Under the pieces are notes generated by a model, which did no database searches, was not told where the DNA came from, and worked only from the letters and a program-made list of their open reading frames with translations. This document shows, in pieces, positions 1 to 11,220 of a stretch of 27,228 bases of DNA (the first letter of the stretch is position 1; every line of letters starts with the position of its first letter). Source of the stretch: Chara braunii (taxonomy: Eukaryota; Streptophyta; Charophyceae; Charales; Characeae); assembly GCA_003427395.1 (NCBI GenBank), contig BFEA01000031.1, forward strand, positions 1,882,993 to 1,910,220, given 5' to 3'. The position numbers and the translations under genes were made by a program.

Positions 1-85
<85 letters not shown>

Positions 86-115
86 CGCACACACACACAC
101 ACACGCACACACACA
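1..115. repeat. Compound microsatellite (CT)n(AC)n
   Basis: An uninterrupted CT tract (about 1-46) passes directly into an AC tract with a few CG interruptions (about 47-115). The window begins inside it, so its true length is unknown. The same compound motif in reverse complement, (GT)n...(AG)n, flanks the assembly gap at 12740-13304. Confidence 0.97.
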
Positions 116-440
116 TGGAAATGGTAACTTAACCTTTACTAGTTCGAAGGTTAATTTGTGATTGACATGAATTATTATATGGAAGGTTGTTTTGCCGCTC
201 TGAAAATGGGAACTTGACTTTCACATTTTGTCAGATTAATTTGACTAATATATATGAATTGTTTTGTAAAGTTAGTTTAAGCAGTGTAATGGAAGTAACT
301 TCACTTCGACAAGTTATAAGATTGATTTTGTTTGATATAAATTATTGTGGAGTGATCATTTTGCCCATTGTAGTGAAAGTGGTAACCCAACTTTTGCAAG
401 TTGTAAGATTGATTTTAAACCATACGCACTTAAGACTCAT
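116..440. repeat. Degenerate tandem repeat, period about 86 bp, four copies
   Basis: The motif GGTAACT or a close variant recurs at 123, 208, 294 and 381, spacing 85, 86 and 87. In each unit it is followed by ACTT, a TTCG/TTTG-containing stretch, an AGTT-like word and GATTDATTTG, so the units align over most of their length with heavy divergence. A possible lone fifth copy lies at 772-815. The 107-aa open frame at 187-510 runs through these units and I regard it as incidental. Confidence 0.7.
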
Positions 441-2290
441 CCTTTGTTCTACGGGCCTTAAGATGCATTTTAATTTTACCCAATGTGAGCAAACGTGTAC
501 ATCCCCTTAACAGCCAGTGCATTAAATCACCAAGAGGCCATATACGGCCATATACACATCGCAAGTTTCAAGGGTTGGCTTACTGGGGCAATAAAGTTGG
601 CGGCAACAGCCAAAAGGATCCTGACGACAGTTCATTTTTTTGGGTGCACTGTGTGTTTCAAAGCTTGGCAAGGAAGGGGCAAAAGCATTGATGATTTTAT
701 AAACGTACCTTGTACAAGTACTGAAGGTTTAATTTATATGTGAAAAACAAATTGACTACTATCAAATAAGCGAAAACCCAACTTTCACAGTTTAATGATT
801 AACTTTATTGATGATGCGATCTATTATATAAAAATTAGCTTGATTCTTGTTGTGTAAAAAATAAAAATAAAAAGGGCATTCAATATTGGTAGTTTTTACG
901 TCTCTTTGAGTACAAACAATTAAAAAATATAATACTGAAAAGTCAGTTCCTTGATGAAAAATTTCACTCTCTTCGAGACTGGGATGTTGGGATTGCGATC
1001 CTATAAAAAGGATGGTTAACATTTTGAGGGAAATGTCCCACGAGTAAGATAGATCGAGCTATAAGGCAGTCATTGGCAATATCGTCTCACTCGAAGAGGT
1101 TGTAAAAATAAACTCAAACACATTTCGTAAAACGTTTTAACAATTTTGATCGATAGGGTAACAAATCACGTTGTCGAGTGCATCGGCTCTCGCCTTTTTT
1201 ACAAAAGACGAACCCCCTCCCGACCATGTCACGCAAAAGTTAAACAAAATGAAAGACAACTTGGAAACAACGCAGAAGAAATTTTGTCAACCGCGGAGAT
1301 GGGCGAGGTCGCGTCGTCTCTTCTTCGTTTTAGCTGGGTGCGCCAGCTATATTTCTCGCAGTCCCTTACGACAGGATAGGTTCCTGCGGGGCACAACTTA
1401 CCTTCGACCCTCGTACGAAAATTGATACATGTAATTGCAGAGGTAGGTAAGTCGATGACGTTTGCTCATTTCGCTGTAGCATAGGTACGCATAGGTAAAA
1501 ACGTCATTATAAACCGACGTTGTTCGTTGCTCAAGGTACTGATGTCCCAAGTACGAGGCGTACGCCAGTCGACTAAGATGACCTTAACCAAACGTGAAAC
1601 CCATCATCCACCTTAGCCCCTTGCACACAACTCACAAAAAGCAAAACACAAAAACATCAAGAAAGCACACATATATCAAACATTAACCTTCAAGACCTTT
1701 GCGCAATCCGAACGCATAACAAGAAAACCCGCGTACTTAGCTGATTTAACATGACAAGAAACATCAGTGCGATACTGAATCTATTGCGATTTAACTTCAC
1801 TTTATGAATTGACTTGCGAAAAGTTTTCCTTTCCCATCCTTGGTATAGTAAAAAATTTTGAGTTGTGTCTTACATAAGGGGCGAGTTCCTCTCTGTGCAA
1901 CTCTAGGATAATGTCGCATGATATGAGTTGGTCAATCATCACCGTATGATGACTAGCTAAAATATGTACTTCATCGTTCTCTTTTTGTTTTCGGTTACAT
2001 TGCACTATCTTTGTACATCTCCTGGAATGGTAGAACTAACGACTTATCCACCATTCTCGATAACTCGTCATCCGCCTACATAAAGAAACATATGTCTCTC
2101 CTACTCACGACAAATTTTTGTCCTAACCGACACGTTGTCGGGGCATATCAGGGTATTTGTCGGAGATTTTAAACGTCTGACGCTGTCTGACTCTTTCGTT
2201 AAATTGAAGGACTCGATGAGACTGACGATTGCCAGAAGTTTATTCAGACCTGACCTATGACTGAGAGACTAAAACTTTAAAACCCCAGTC
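440..2290. other. Gene-less stretch, nothing recognised
   Basis: I see no coding region, RNA gene or mobile element here. The only structure noted is an inverted repeat, ATGACGTTT at 1455-1463 against AAACGTCAT at 1499-1507, separated by 35 bases. Open frames are all under 85 codons, overlap in several frames and have no recognisable motif. Around 1640-1680 the sequence is A/C rich. Confidence 0.6.
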
Positions 2291-2309
2291 CGGATGCCGG
2301 TGGCGTCCG
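2291..2309 (+). other. Short GC-rich hairpin
   Basis: CGGATGCC and GGCGTCCG pair over 8 bp around a GGT loop, with one T.G wobble and no mismatch. It belongs with the other wobble-containing hairpins in this window. Confidence 0.6.
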
Positions 2310-2575
2310 AGAGTAATGGAAGTACTCGACAATGCTTCGTTTCTGTCATGGTTGTAGAAGCGTGCGGATGTGGGAATGCTACGACTAAACTTATTCTACC
2401 TAAAATAGGCTAAAAAGAGGGATGCGTCGGGTATAGAGCCGCGACGTTGAGGGAATAGGTAAGAAGGGATTTCTTTTATGGGCCGCGAGGGTTGACATCG
2501 AGCCAGGGGGTTGATAGGCCGATGTCGAGGTCATGCAGCCAACCGACGGGGAAAGATCTGCCAGCAAGCCTATTA

Positions 2576-2705
2576 GGCCACAGGCACGCAGAATCTGCAA
2601 AGCCTGAAGCAGGCGAGGCAGTTGGGCCACAGGCAGGCAGGCAGGGCATGCAAGGCTTCAGGCCAGGCTGGCAAGGCCACAGGCAGGCAGGGCCTGCAAG
2701 GCCAC
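2576..2705. repeat. Minisatellite, unit 49-50 bp with about 25-bp sub-unit
   Basis: GGCCAC recurs at 2576, 2625, 2675 and 2700, embedded in repeated CAGGCAGGCAGGGC and TGCAAGGC words. The spacing (49, 50, 25) suggests a 25-bp ancestral unit. Because it is free of stop codons it creates open frames on both strands (2476-2727 minus, 2492-2776 plus) rich in Gly, Pro, Ala and Cys. These look like by-products, not genes. Confidence 0.75.
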
Positions 2706-2749
2706 CAACAGAGGGGGGGACAGCCACTGGGCAAGCTTTTTGTATAGAA

Positions 2750-3100
2750 GAGTTGCTCCTGCCTGGTAGGAGTTAGCCCAGTAGGTACCGGTACTTGACT
2801 GTCACCCCACTAATATGGGGATCGAACCCGACCAGCCGCGCTACCGGGCTAGCTCCTTTTGGAGCAGCCCACTATGCTAGGGCAGTTGGGCGCGGCCTGT
2901 TTCAGCAGTGCGATCTTCGAGATCGCGCAGCTGAAATCAGTCGCTCTGAGATTTGCATGGCCCTGCACAAAGATGACACGCATAAATCGAGAAGCATCTC
3001 GAGTCTTTCAGGACTCGAACTCGGGTCTGTATTTCAACAGTTTGTGGGTGTACCACGAACGACCGTTGACATAAGCCAACGACTTTTTAGGGGGGGAAAA
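2750..3100. mobile_element. tRNA-derived SINE-like element A
   Basis: The plus strand has a pol III box-A-like word, TAGCCCAGTAGG (2774-2785), just after an acceptor-like AGGAGTT (2768-2774). The minus strand carries a canonical box B / T-loop, GGGTTCGATCCC (2818-2829), and a second TTCGAGT T-loop-like word near 3009-3030. Between them lie two strong hairpins: 2846-2870 (GGGCT-a-GCTCC, TTTT loop, GGAGC-AGCCC) and 2901-2935 (about 15 bp, TCG loop, one T.G). The layout matches element B (8800-9085), including a 28-base stretch at 2963-2990 that differs from 8991-9018 by one base. No reverse transcriptase is present, so it would be non-autonomous. Exact ends and transcribed strand are unclear. 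Confidence 0.6.
2901..2935 (+). other. Hairpin within element A
   Basis: TTCAGC at the base pairs with GCTGAA, then GCGATCT pairs with AGATCGC around a TCG loop. The three-base junction gives one A-A mismatch, one G-C and one T.G. The total is about 15 pairs in 35 bases. The equivalent part of element B (around 8941-8965) is much weaker, so this stem is not uniformly kept in the family. Confidence 0.65.
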
Positions 3101-3374
3101 AAACAAAAAAACTAACTGAATTTGAGGCGCCACATGACGCCGTTGGAAGTGACTGGGGCATTTCAGCCCGAGTGCTTTTGACAATGCCCAAGGAAAACAG
3201 GCGACTGTTTCTTTTTTTTAAGTAAGTTTTTTTTTTTTTTTTTCCCTTTTAATATTTTATGTAGATTTCGATTCTAGTTTTTTTAGATTCTTCTCTCCCT
3301 CTCGTCCCTTCTTAATGATATGGACGTGTGCCTGCACCTGTTCGTTTTTTGAAACGGGCAGCAGGGCATTGGAG

Positions 3375-3412
3375 CATTCGAACCTGGCGCTTATGACGCC
3401 TGGGTACGGGCG

Positions 3413-3455
<43 letters not shown>

Positions 3456-3530
3456 GTGGGCAGCTGGTTCACAGCGAGCCCGAACCTGGCGCCGTGGGCG
3501 TCCGGGTACGGGCGCGCTGGGCACAAGGGT
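3375..3530. repeat. Direct repeat with B-box-like words flanking (GA)n
   Basis: Two related segments of about 38-45 bp (3379-3416 and 3481-3530, offset 102) both read CGAACCTGGCG, a variable centre, then GGGTACGGGCGC and ACAAG. Between them lie (AG)n at 3417-3452 and unrelated sequence. On the minus strand the first copy reads CCAGGTTCGAATGC, close to a pol III box B, and the second CCAGGTTCGGGC. They may be two tRNA-like heads of a short retroposon or a local duplication split by microsatellite growth. Confidence 0.55.
3417..3452. repeat. (AG)n microsatellite
   Basis: Uninterrupted AG dinucleotides, about 18 units. The Ser-Leu and Arg-Glu runs in overlapping open frames come from this tract and are not protein evidence. 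Confidence 0.97.
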
Positions 3531-3599
3531 AGAGAGACCCTGCAAACTTGGCTCTAGTTCGACTCTGTGAAATGACTTAGGGGGGAGAGGGGAGGATGC

Positions 3600-3720
3600 T
3601 CGTTTCGAAGAAAAAAAAAACGAGTTGCCCCTCCCTGAGAAAAAAACAAGGGGGTAAAAAGAAAGAAAAAAAGAAAGTAAGAAAGAAAAAAAAAAAAAAT
3701 AGAGAGAGGGAAGAGAAAGG
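3600..3720. repeat. Purine-rich low-complexity tract
   Basis: Almost all A and G on the plus strand, dominated by A runs with interspersed G. It has no repeat unit. The Lys-rich and Phe-rich frames across it are compositional. Confidence 0.85.
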
Positions 3721-3832
3721 AACAGTTACGACCACGAGCGTGGCTGCGGCCATGCACCAAGTTCAAGCAGTATTGGCCTAAATGCAGTTATTCAGGCCAG
3801 CGCTGTAAACTGGAGGGTCAGTGAGGGGAACT

Positions 3833-3965
3833 TGGTTGGAAACAACCATTTTTCCGCTGAACATGCACTCAGTGTGGGGCTGAGTGCAGGGAAGAGGGAG
3901 AAAAAGCGGGTGGCAGTTGAATACAACTGCCACCCTAAGTGTGTGGTTGAGGTGAGACAACCTCA
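3833..3965 (+). other. Cluster of four adjacent perfect hairpins
   Basis: Four stems follow one another: TGGTTG/CAACCA with GAAA loop (3833-3848); GCACTCAG/CTGAGTGC with TGTGGGG loop (3865-3887); GGGTGGCAGTTG/CAACTGCCACCC, a perfect 12-bp stem with AATA loop (3908-3935); TGAGGT/ACCTCA with GAGACA loop (3948-3965). The stems have unrelated sequences, as in the field at 18540-21860. No open frame or terminator-like U run accompanies them. Confidence 0.7.
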
Positions 3966-4087
3966 GTCCGTTGATCTGGCTCACTGTGTGAGGAAAGACT
4001 GAAACCAACTTCCTAGGCATAAGCCACATGGTTGTATAACTATTTTCCTATTGACGGATATTTTTACATATAACTCCGAAACGCCTT

Positions 4088-4739
4088 TGCATGAATTTAA
4101 TCAATTAAAGAGAATATAAAAAATGCATTCTTATTTTCTCAATCACAATCTTTGAGATATCTCTTTTATTTATTCTCTCATCATATGTAATACTAATAAT
4201 AATTATTATTCTGACTTTGACTTAAAACCTTATCTTCATTACCCCGTTCAAAATCATTTTAATTTGTTTTATCAAATTATTATTGGTAACACATTAACAG
4301 TAGTTTTGCTTGCAAACAGGCCGGCTAACAGATCTATCGACATATTATACAAATGTTTCATTTTCTAATGGACTGATAATAGTCAGATATGTTGTCGCTC
4401 TACCATATCTGTGCCACATCTTCTCTCATGTATTTGTCGTACCTCAGTACTCCAACATTGTCTTCAACCTCTTATGATAGTCACCCTCTTGTCGCTTTAA
4501 AAATAATAATTTTTACTTGCATGTGTTTTTAAGTGAAAAGTGGAAATCAAACAATTATATTATTTTTATATCACGTTATGGTATATTATTGTTTGTTCAT
4601 TTGTGATTTTTGTATATCTGAGTTAAGGTTGATCGTTAGTATTAAAGTGTTTGTTCGGTTCTCATGACTTGTTTTTTGTTATAAATTGAATGTGATTCAT
4701 ATTTGTAATGTATGAATATTGTTTGGCCGCTCACGTAGT
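4088..4739. repeat. 650-bp tandem repeat, copy 1
   Basis: This AT-rich unit is followed directly by a second copy. The anchor CCGGCTAACAGATC lies at 4321 here and 4972 in copy 2, and TCACGTAG at 4731 and 5381, giving a period of 650-651. By eye the copies agree at roughly nine positions in ten, with small indels in A/T runs. Copy 1 contains CAGATATG...CATATCTG, an 8-bp inverted repeat. No long open frame, and no internal region that would make the pair LTRs. Confidence 0.9.
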
Positions 4740-5388
4740 GCATGCACTTAATCAATTGAAAAGAATAGAACGAATGCATTTTTATTTTCGCAATCACAAT
4801 CTTTGAGATATCTCTTTTTTTTATTCTATCATCATATGTAATACTAACAATAATTATTTTTATGACTTTGACTTAAAACCTTATATTCATTACCCCATCA
4901 AAAATCATTTTAATTTGTTGTCTCAGATTATTATTGGTAACACCGTAATAGTAGTTGTGCTTGCAAACAGGCCGGCTAACAGATCTATCGACATATTATA
5001 TAAATGTTTCATTTTCTAATGGACTGATAATAGTCTGATATGTTGTCTCTCTACCATATCTGTGTCACACCTCCTCTCATGTATTTGTCGTACCTCAATA
5101 CTCCAACATATCTTCAACATTGTTTTCAACCTCTTATGATAGTCACCCTCTTGTCGCTTTAAAAAAAATAATTTTTACTTGCATGTATTTTAAAGTGAAA
5201 AGTGGAGATTAAAAAATTATATTATTTTTATATCACATTATGTTTGTTGATTTGTGATTTTTTTGTATCTGAGTTAAGGTTGATCGTTAGTATTAAAGTG
5301 TTTGTTCGGTTCTCATAACTTTTTTTTGTTATAAATTTAATGTGATTCATATTTAGAATGTATGAAAATTATTTGGCTGCTCACGTAG
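4740..5388. repeat. 650-bp tandem repeat, copy 2
   Basis: Head-to-tail with copy 1, ending near CTCACGTAG. Relative to copy 1 it has an extra CAACATATCTT-type insertion near 5105 and has lost one pair of the CAGATATG inverted repeat. The junction reads GTAGTGCATGCACTTAATC. Confidence 0.9.
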
Positions 5389-5389
5389 A

Positions 5390-8300
5390 AATGCAGCTCA
5401 ACTGTTACTCTAAAATATATATATATTTTTTATTGTACATATTGCATATTATTTTGAAGTAAGATTTTATTATCTTTTAAGTTCATATGGTTTGTGTTAC
5501 AATTGTTGAATGGTATGAAAAACTTCAATTTTTCCATGTATAATCCAAATACAATGAGTGATTTTCTGTTCCAAAAATGGAAAAGCCGATTGTATATATC
5601 GTTGTATTGAAATACAGGGATCGTTTTTTCTTGTCTTTTGGTGTTGCCATATCATTCGCAATATGAGAAGACAAACATTTTCTATCATGAAACCATAAAA
5701 GCGATTTTTATATTGAAAATAAAATTTTGTTTCATAATTAGAAAATTAAGCGACACCATTGTACTTCTATGGATGATGAAAGTTAAAAGAATATTCTTAA
5801 AAAAAAAATTTACCACTTAATAAATAATTCATTACTAACTAATAGAGGGGGGGGCAGTCTTTATCCTTTGAAGGCTGCAAGTAACCTATAGAAATAAATT
5901 TTATACCAATAAATAATTGAAGTATAAACAATAATAAAATCATCATAAAGTTTCTTCACATACCTACATGAAATGTTGCTTCTTTATCATTTAAAAAATA
6001 AAAGCAAAATACAGATTAACATTATAAGAGAGTTTCTGGGTTAAAAAAAAAAAAATGTATATATATCGATAGATTGCTTCATTTTTTTTTCCAATTATTT
6101 GATCGTTGTGCTAATAAGATAATAAAACTATAAGAAAAAAAATTAAATGGTATGTGGTAAGACTTCAAACGGTTTGTCAATCCTATTTATAAAAATAAAA
6201 AGTATATATGTTTTTTGTACGATGTTGTATAATATTTTATATGCAAAAAAAATTGTTAGTTATGATCTATATGTGAAATTTGTATTCACAACTATGAAGA
6301 TAAATCAACAAAGATCATTTACTCATTTGCTATAGTACAATTATATGTCATTAAAATACCGATCAAACATATATATTTTTTGCCTTTTACTATGTTAATC
6401 AATTGGGGATAAGAAAACAACGGTCCACCATAACAGTATTAATTCGTGCAACACTCAATGATTATAGTTTTTATTTAAAAAATAATTTTAGATTTTTTTG
6501 TTAACAATACATAAAAGTTGCATGTGACCCCTTACCGATTAACGACACTACATGACATAACGAACATGTTTATTATGATGTTTTCAATATACTGTAATAT
6601 TGTTTATAAACCAATTATATCATAAATTTATTTTACTTCATTGATTCATTTATCATACGTTATTAATTTTTTTTAATTGTTAAACTAAAGTTTGTGCTGA
6701 AATAATATGAGTGGTGCAAAATATATTTTATAATTTATAAAAGTTGTATCATAAACTAAAATACTAACAGACAATGTTATTTGAAAGTTACATTAACGAT
6801 TCACAACCATGATTGATATTGGTAAAAATGATGATGACTAAAATTATGGAGTTAGTATCATAAATAAGCATTGTGTAGCACATCGACCTTCCAGCGCAGT
6901 GCAAAGCAAAAAATGTTCAAATCGTATCATGTAGGAATGAACATTTTTTTTAAAACAAAAAAGCATGACACTTTGACCAAGAGTAGCAATTATATCTCCT
7001 ACAAACCCTTGTAATATGATAGGCGTATGAAAGTTTCAACTTACCTCTTCCAATAAGTCATCACTAACTCTTAAAGGTGTATCCTCTATAGAGTTACCAG
7101 TTCACGTATAACATGTTTTACTGATCACATCATACGTAAACTAACTAAGAGTGTCTTTAATTCCTGCACCATATGAAAGCGTACAATAATATAAATAAAT
7201 CTTCGTTTAAACGTCGATCTTTGCTTAAGGTACCACGTTTTTGAGTTTGTCTGGTCGATTATCGATTATCGAAAATTTGTATAACATTTTTGTTAGATTG
7301 TTATCATATAACATTTAAATAAGTCAAAGGAATGGAGTTGATTTATCTGGTTCACATTAATAGGTCCAGATACCTTGAGGTTAACCTTTCCTTAATTATT
7401 TTGAAAATCCTTAGAGACAACGTTGTCGCAGTTGCTCATGAAAAATAAATATGATATTTAGGGATTAGTGTGGGCGTGAGATAATATTTCCTCGTTATAA
7501 AACGGTTGAAGAGCTAGTCGTCTAACCTTATTACGGGTTTGTTATTCGAGCAAATTGTTGCGGCTGACAATGATAGAAACCTTTTGTTTAAGAGTTATCT
7601 AGTGAGGTAGTCAAATAGGTTTCATGTTTTCGATCGTTGACACAATAAAACCATAAAAAATATAAAAACAAAATGTTACCATTTTATCCAATGATTTAAC
7701 TTCATTCATGCATAAAGATGGTTCCCTCGTGCATTTGACTTGACCCTCTATAAAAATGTGATCCTTTCGACACGAGTCGGACACTAAGGTTGCATGTTAA
7801 AGAGTCAAACACGTGTGGCGCTATAGATAAGGTGTAAACTTTTATGTGATTATATTTTAAATTATTTTATATTAATAATAATAATAATTATAATAATAAT
7901 AAACCAATGACTATATGTTATTCGTCCTCGAATCGATATGAAAATGCAAGTCTAAGCAAATATTAAATATAAAGAATCATATCTCGTTAAGCACGTAAAT
8001 TGAATGCTTTATTTAAAATTTATTTGCAATACACCATTTTCACATACATTTTTAGTTTGACCTGATACAGTTACTTGATATCTCTTTGGGATAAAATATA
8101 AACTCTTTACAAGATGAGTCGGAAAACAACAATGTATTTCTGTAAATTTTGTTATAAAGTGTAGGTACGAAAGGGGAATGGGGGTTGAATCGATAACGCT
8201 GTCATGACAGAAGCCCTGACAAAGGTATCTGACCTATGTTTTCAATGTTAAGCATTGCCTGACCTTCAGTATGAATTCTGTTTAAGAAGCTTGACTTGAT

Positions 8301-8560
8301 GAGATGAAAATGTTGCCAAAACATTTAAGCATCGGACGTTTATTAATGTCATTTTTTAATTTTTCTTCAAAACGGACATCTGAGTGCCGAAAATCATGAT
8401 GGCAGGGTTTAACGGTATGACCAATCATTCTCTACGTTAAATAAGGGACGGAGTGACAAACGACAATATAAATTATAAGTTAAATTTATTTTGTCTAAAA
8501 TTGTGTCGCGTGGTTGTTAAGCGGCGTGATTTAGGGTTTTAAAAGAAGAAGAAAATGGTG
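5390..8560. other. AT-rich gene-less region
   Basis: Strongly AT-rich, with many A and T runs and a degenerate (AAT)n patch near 7870-7905. The few open frames are under 65 codons with no motif. A hairpin, GCAGTCTT/AAGGCTGC with one T.G wobble (5854-5878), follows an eight-G run. I find no organellar gene, tRNA or transposon end here. Confidence 0.65.
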
Positions 8561-8629
8561 GTCGCATGGTGCGTATGGCCACGCCGTAGAAGTGCAGAGG
8601 ATTCACAGTTGCTTTATTGAAAAGTTGCC

Positions 8630-9110
8630 TCGTCGGGGCTTGGGCCGACACCGACATGTTAAAAGGACTACGTCCTACCCTATGAGGATGGACCCTCGAT
8701 AGCTCCGAGGTCAGTGAGGTGGGGGCAGTTGGAAGTCTGTTGAGCCTTATGCTGGCTGCCTAAACTGGGCACAACTCTTCAACTCTTATCGTGTATGAAA
8801 TATGAGCTAGCCCAGCAGGTTGACATGTCATATTCTTACCTAGCGGATACAGGGATCGAACCTGACGATGCACTAGGCGAGCTAACTCCTTTTGGAGCAG
8901 CCTAATGAGAATCTAGAGAGGCGCCATCAATTTGGACAACGTGATTGCTAAGATCATGCGGCTAAAATTTGTCATGCGGAAGCATGGCCTCTGCACAAGG
9001 ATGACACGCATAAATCGATAAAATGGTCAATTTTTTTTTTCTTTCGTTTATTCGATTTCCTTGGGAGTCGAATTCCGGTCTGTATTTTGATAGGGCAAGG
9101 GCGCACTAAA
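8630..9110. mobile_element. tRNA-derived SINE-like element B
   Basis: A diverged relative of element A. It has box-A-like TAGCCCAGCAGG (8808-8819), minus-strand T-arm AGGTTCGATCCCT (8851-8863) with a perfect 4-bp CAGG/CCTG stem around a TTCGATC loop, and a CTCC-TTTT-GGAG hairpin (8886-8897). The 28-base block 8991-9018 is nearly identical to 2963-2990, and a second minus-strand TTCGACTCC word sits at 9064-9080. A T run around 9031-9042 lies just before that word. Upstream, 8632-8649 forms GTCGG/CCGAC. Ends not determined. Confidence 0.55.
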
Positions 9111-9259
9111 GGGAAGGCAGTGGTCGTTGGTCGATGGCAACGGTTAAAAAAAATAATAATAATAAAATTACAACGATAGCTGGCGCACCAGGAGACAAAG
9201 GGGGTTTCGTTTCCCCTGTCGAAACTGCGCAGGTGTCGTTGTTATTACCGGTTGTGACT

Positions 9260-9520
9260 TGCACGTGAGCCTTCATTTTTTTTCCTTTTTTTTTCTTGTC
9301 TGTTTCTGAGTGGAGGAGGCACCGTTTTAGTTAACGAGCGCCCTTCACGACCTTTAAAAAAAAAAAAGAAATATGAGGTGGTGTTGCTTCGTGGTTGAAA
9401 GAACAAGCAGTTTGGTTGTGTGGGAGTACAACAGGTTCCCACCACGACCAGTGTAACTGTGCGTGATGGGGAAGCAGGTGAATAGACTGAGAGAGAGAGA
9501 GAGAGAGGAAAACAGAGGGC
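9260..9520. repeat. T-rich, A-rich and (GA)n low-complexity patches
   Basis: T runs at about 9277-9296, an A run at about 9356-9370 and a GA tract at about 9489-9508 in otherwise unique sequence. The short minus-strand frames here are Ser/Phe/Leu rich for that reason. Confidence 0.8.
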
Positions 9521-9657
9521 TAAGAGGGGAAGGGCCTACCTCTCCCAACTTGCCAAGAGGAGGATGAAGAAGTGTTGTTTGTCTCAACAACATACACTTG
9601 GCTAAGGTAAGGGTCAGACGCGTTCAAGTTGTAGTTAGAGTTACTTTTGTTTTTACT

Positions 9658-10260
9658 GCACTTTCGGAAGGACACTTGTCCTCACAAGGGCAGGCACTGC
9701 CAGAGGTAACTGTCAGACTCCTGTTTTTAGAGGGAGCTTGAAAATTAAAGGTGACATAAGGAAAAGGCTAAGTACAACCTTTCCTTAATGTATTTGCCTT
9801 GGGGAAAGAGGCTAGATACATCAAACGAAAGGGGTGGTATCTCTCCACCTCCTTATCAGAAGGATAAAAAAGAAACAATTTTAAAAATGTCATGATCTTA
9901 GCTATCTCGTAAAATTTACAGATAAAGAAACTAAAAAATACAAATTTGGCAGTTAAGGGTTGTGGTTGTCATGCGGCCACAGTTGGCCTTTGATCTCGGT
10001 CAGATCAAGAGCTCATTGTGAACCTGCACATTTGTCTGGGGCTGGAATGATGGCCAACACTCCTCAACCACTATAAGAAGGCAGTTGTCCCCAACTGCTA
10101 CACAGAAGCACCCATGTTACCAATGTGTGACAACACACTTGAGTGTTGCTGGGCTACAGGAGAGGTTGTTGGAGTCAACGTGGGAGGAGGCTAGAGGTCT
10201 GCAGTGGAGCTTTAGAGAAGGAGGAGCACAGTCATAGCCCGGGTTGGGAGCACTCTGTTT
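9658..10260 (+). other. Unique segment with several short hairpins
   Basis: Stems seen include GGACA/TGTCC (9670-9681), GGCA/TGCC (9689-9701), AAGGAA-AGG/CCTTTCCTT with one bulge (9758-9786), TTGATCT/AGATCAA with CGGTC loop (9990-10008) and GCAGTTG/CAACTGC with TCCC loop (10081-10098). Density is lower than at 18540-21860 and some of the short stems may be chance. No coding sequence is recognised from 9600 to 10800. Confidence 0.45.
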
Positions 10261-11220
10261 GATTTCCCTCTGGCTGGTGCTGGTCCAGTGGGACGGTCTT
10301 AGGGACTATGCGGGACAAAGGTGGCATGACGGGTGTATACTTGGGGCCTGAATTTTTTATAGGGCTCAAATTTTATTAATTTGACGGTGGGATTTGAGCG
10401 GCAGCAGCGGACGTCAGGGCCACACTGATGGAGGTACTAGCGAACTGGGTTGCGATAGGCTATTTTTCCACTTTTGTAGGGATATGCTGCCGATTTTTTT
10501 CGGCGTCAACGACAATAATTTTTATAGCATTATATTGTCAAAATTGTGGCTCGTCAGGTGGTACTTAGTGCAGGGAAGGTTCAAGGGTTCTAGTGTGTCG
10601 GGGGGGGGGTTGCCATCAACATCACTGGAGGGGTAAAATGTGGTGAAAATGTTGCAGTTACACGGCGAGCGGCGAAACCTATAGTTTATTTCTGCTATTG
10701 GACTTTGTGAGTTAGAATGGAGGTGTCGGCGATAGCCTCCATGTAAGATCAGGCTTGTTAACGTGGAACGACACGCCATTTTGTTTTTGTGTACACGCTG
10801 TCGGACCAAATACCCTCACAAGGGTATTTGGCCATGCTTTTACATTTGACACAGTGACAGCGTCGGCTACCATGACGGGGATGATCTGGAATGGAAAGAG
10901 TGTGCGCGCTTTAGCGTGACACTTGAAACGATTTTCTCGGCCATTGAGGCCTGGGCGAATCGGTGAGAAAATTTCGAGAATATGCGCACGCGTTATTATG
11001 ACGCGCGCTGTGATGGTTAGGATTAGTAGTAATACCCTCTGACCGAAAAAGTCGAGGGGATGATTGAGTTAATGCTGTGTCGGGTAGATCTACGACACAC
11101 GTTGAAACTTGGCTTGGTACCTGTCTACCTACTGGTACTGGGCGTCTAAAAATACCAACGGTTGTCTTCCTCTACTCGGCCTCCGATTCGGGTACTCGGC
11201 ACATTTACCTCTACTTAGTG

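Noticed and set aside
4088-5388. Pair of LTRs of a retrotransposon
   Set aside because: The copies are directly adjacent with no internal region, primer-binding site or polypurine tract, so a tandem duplication fits better.
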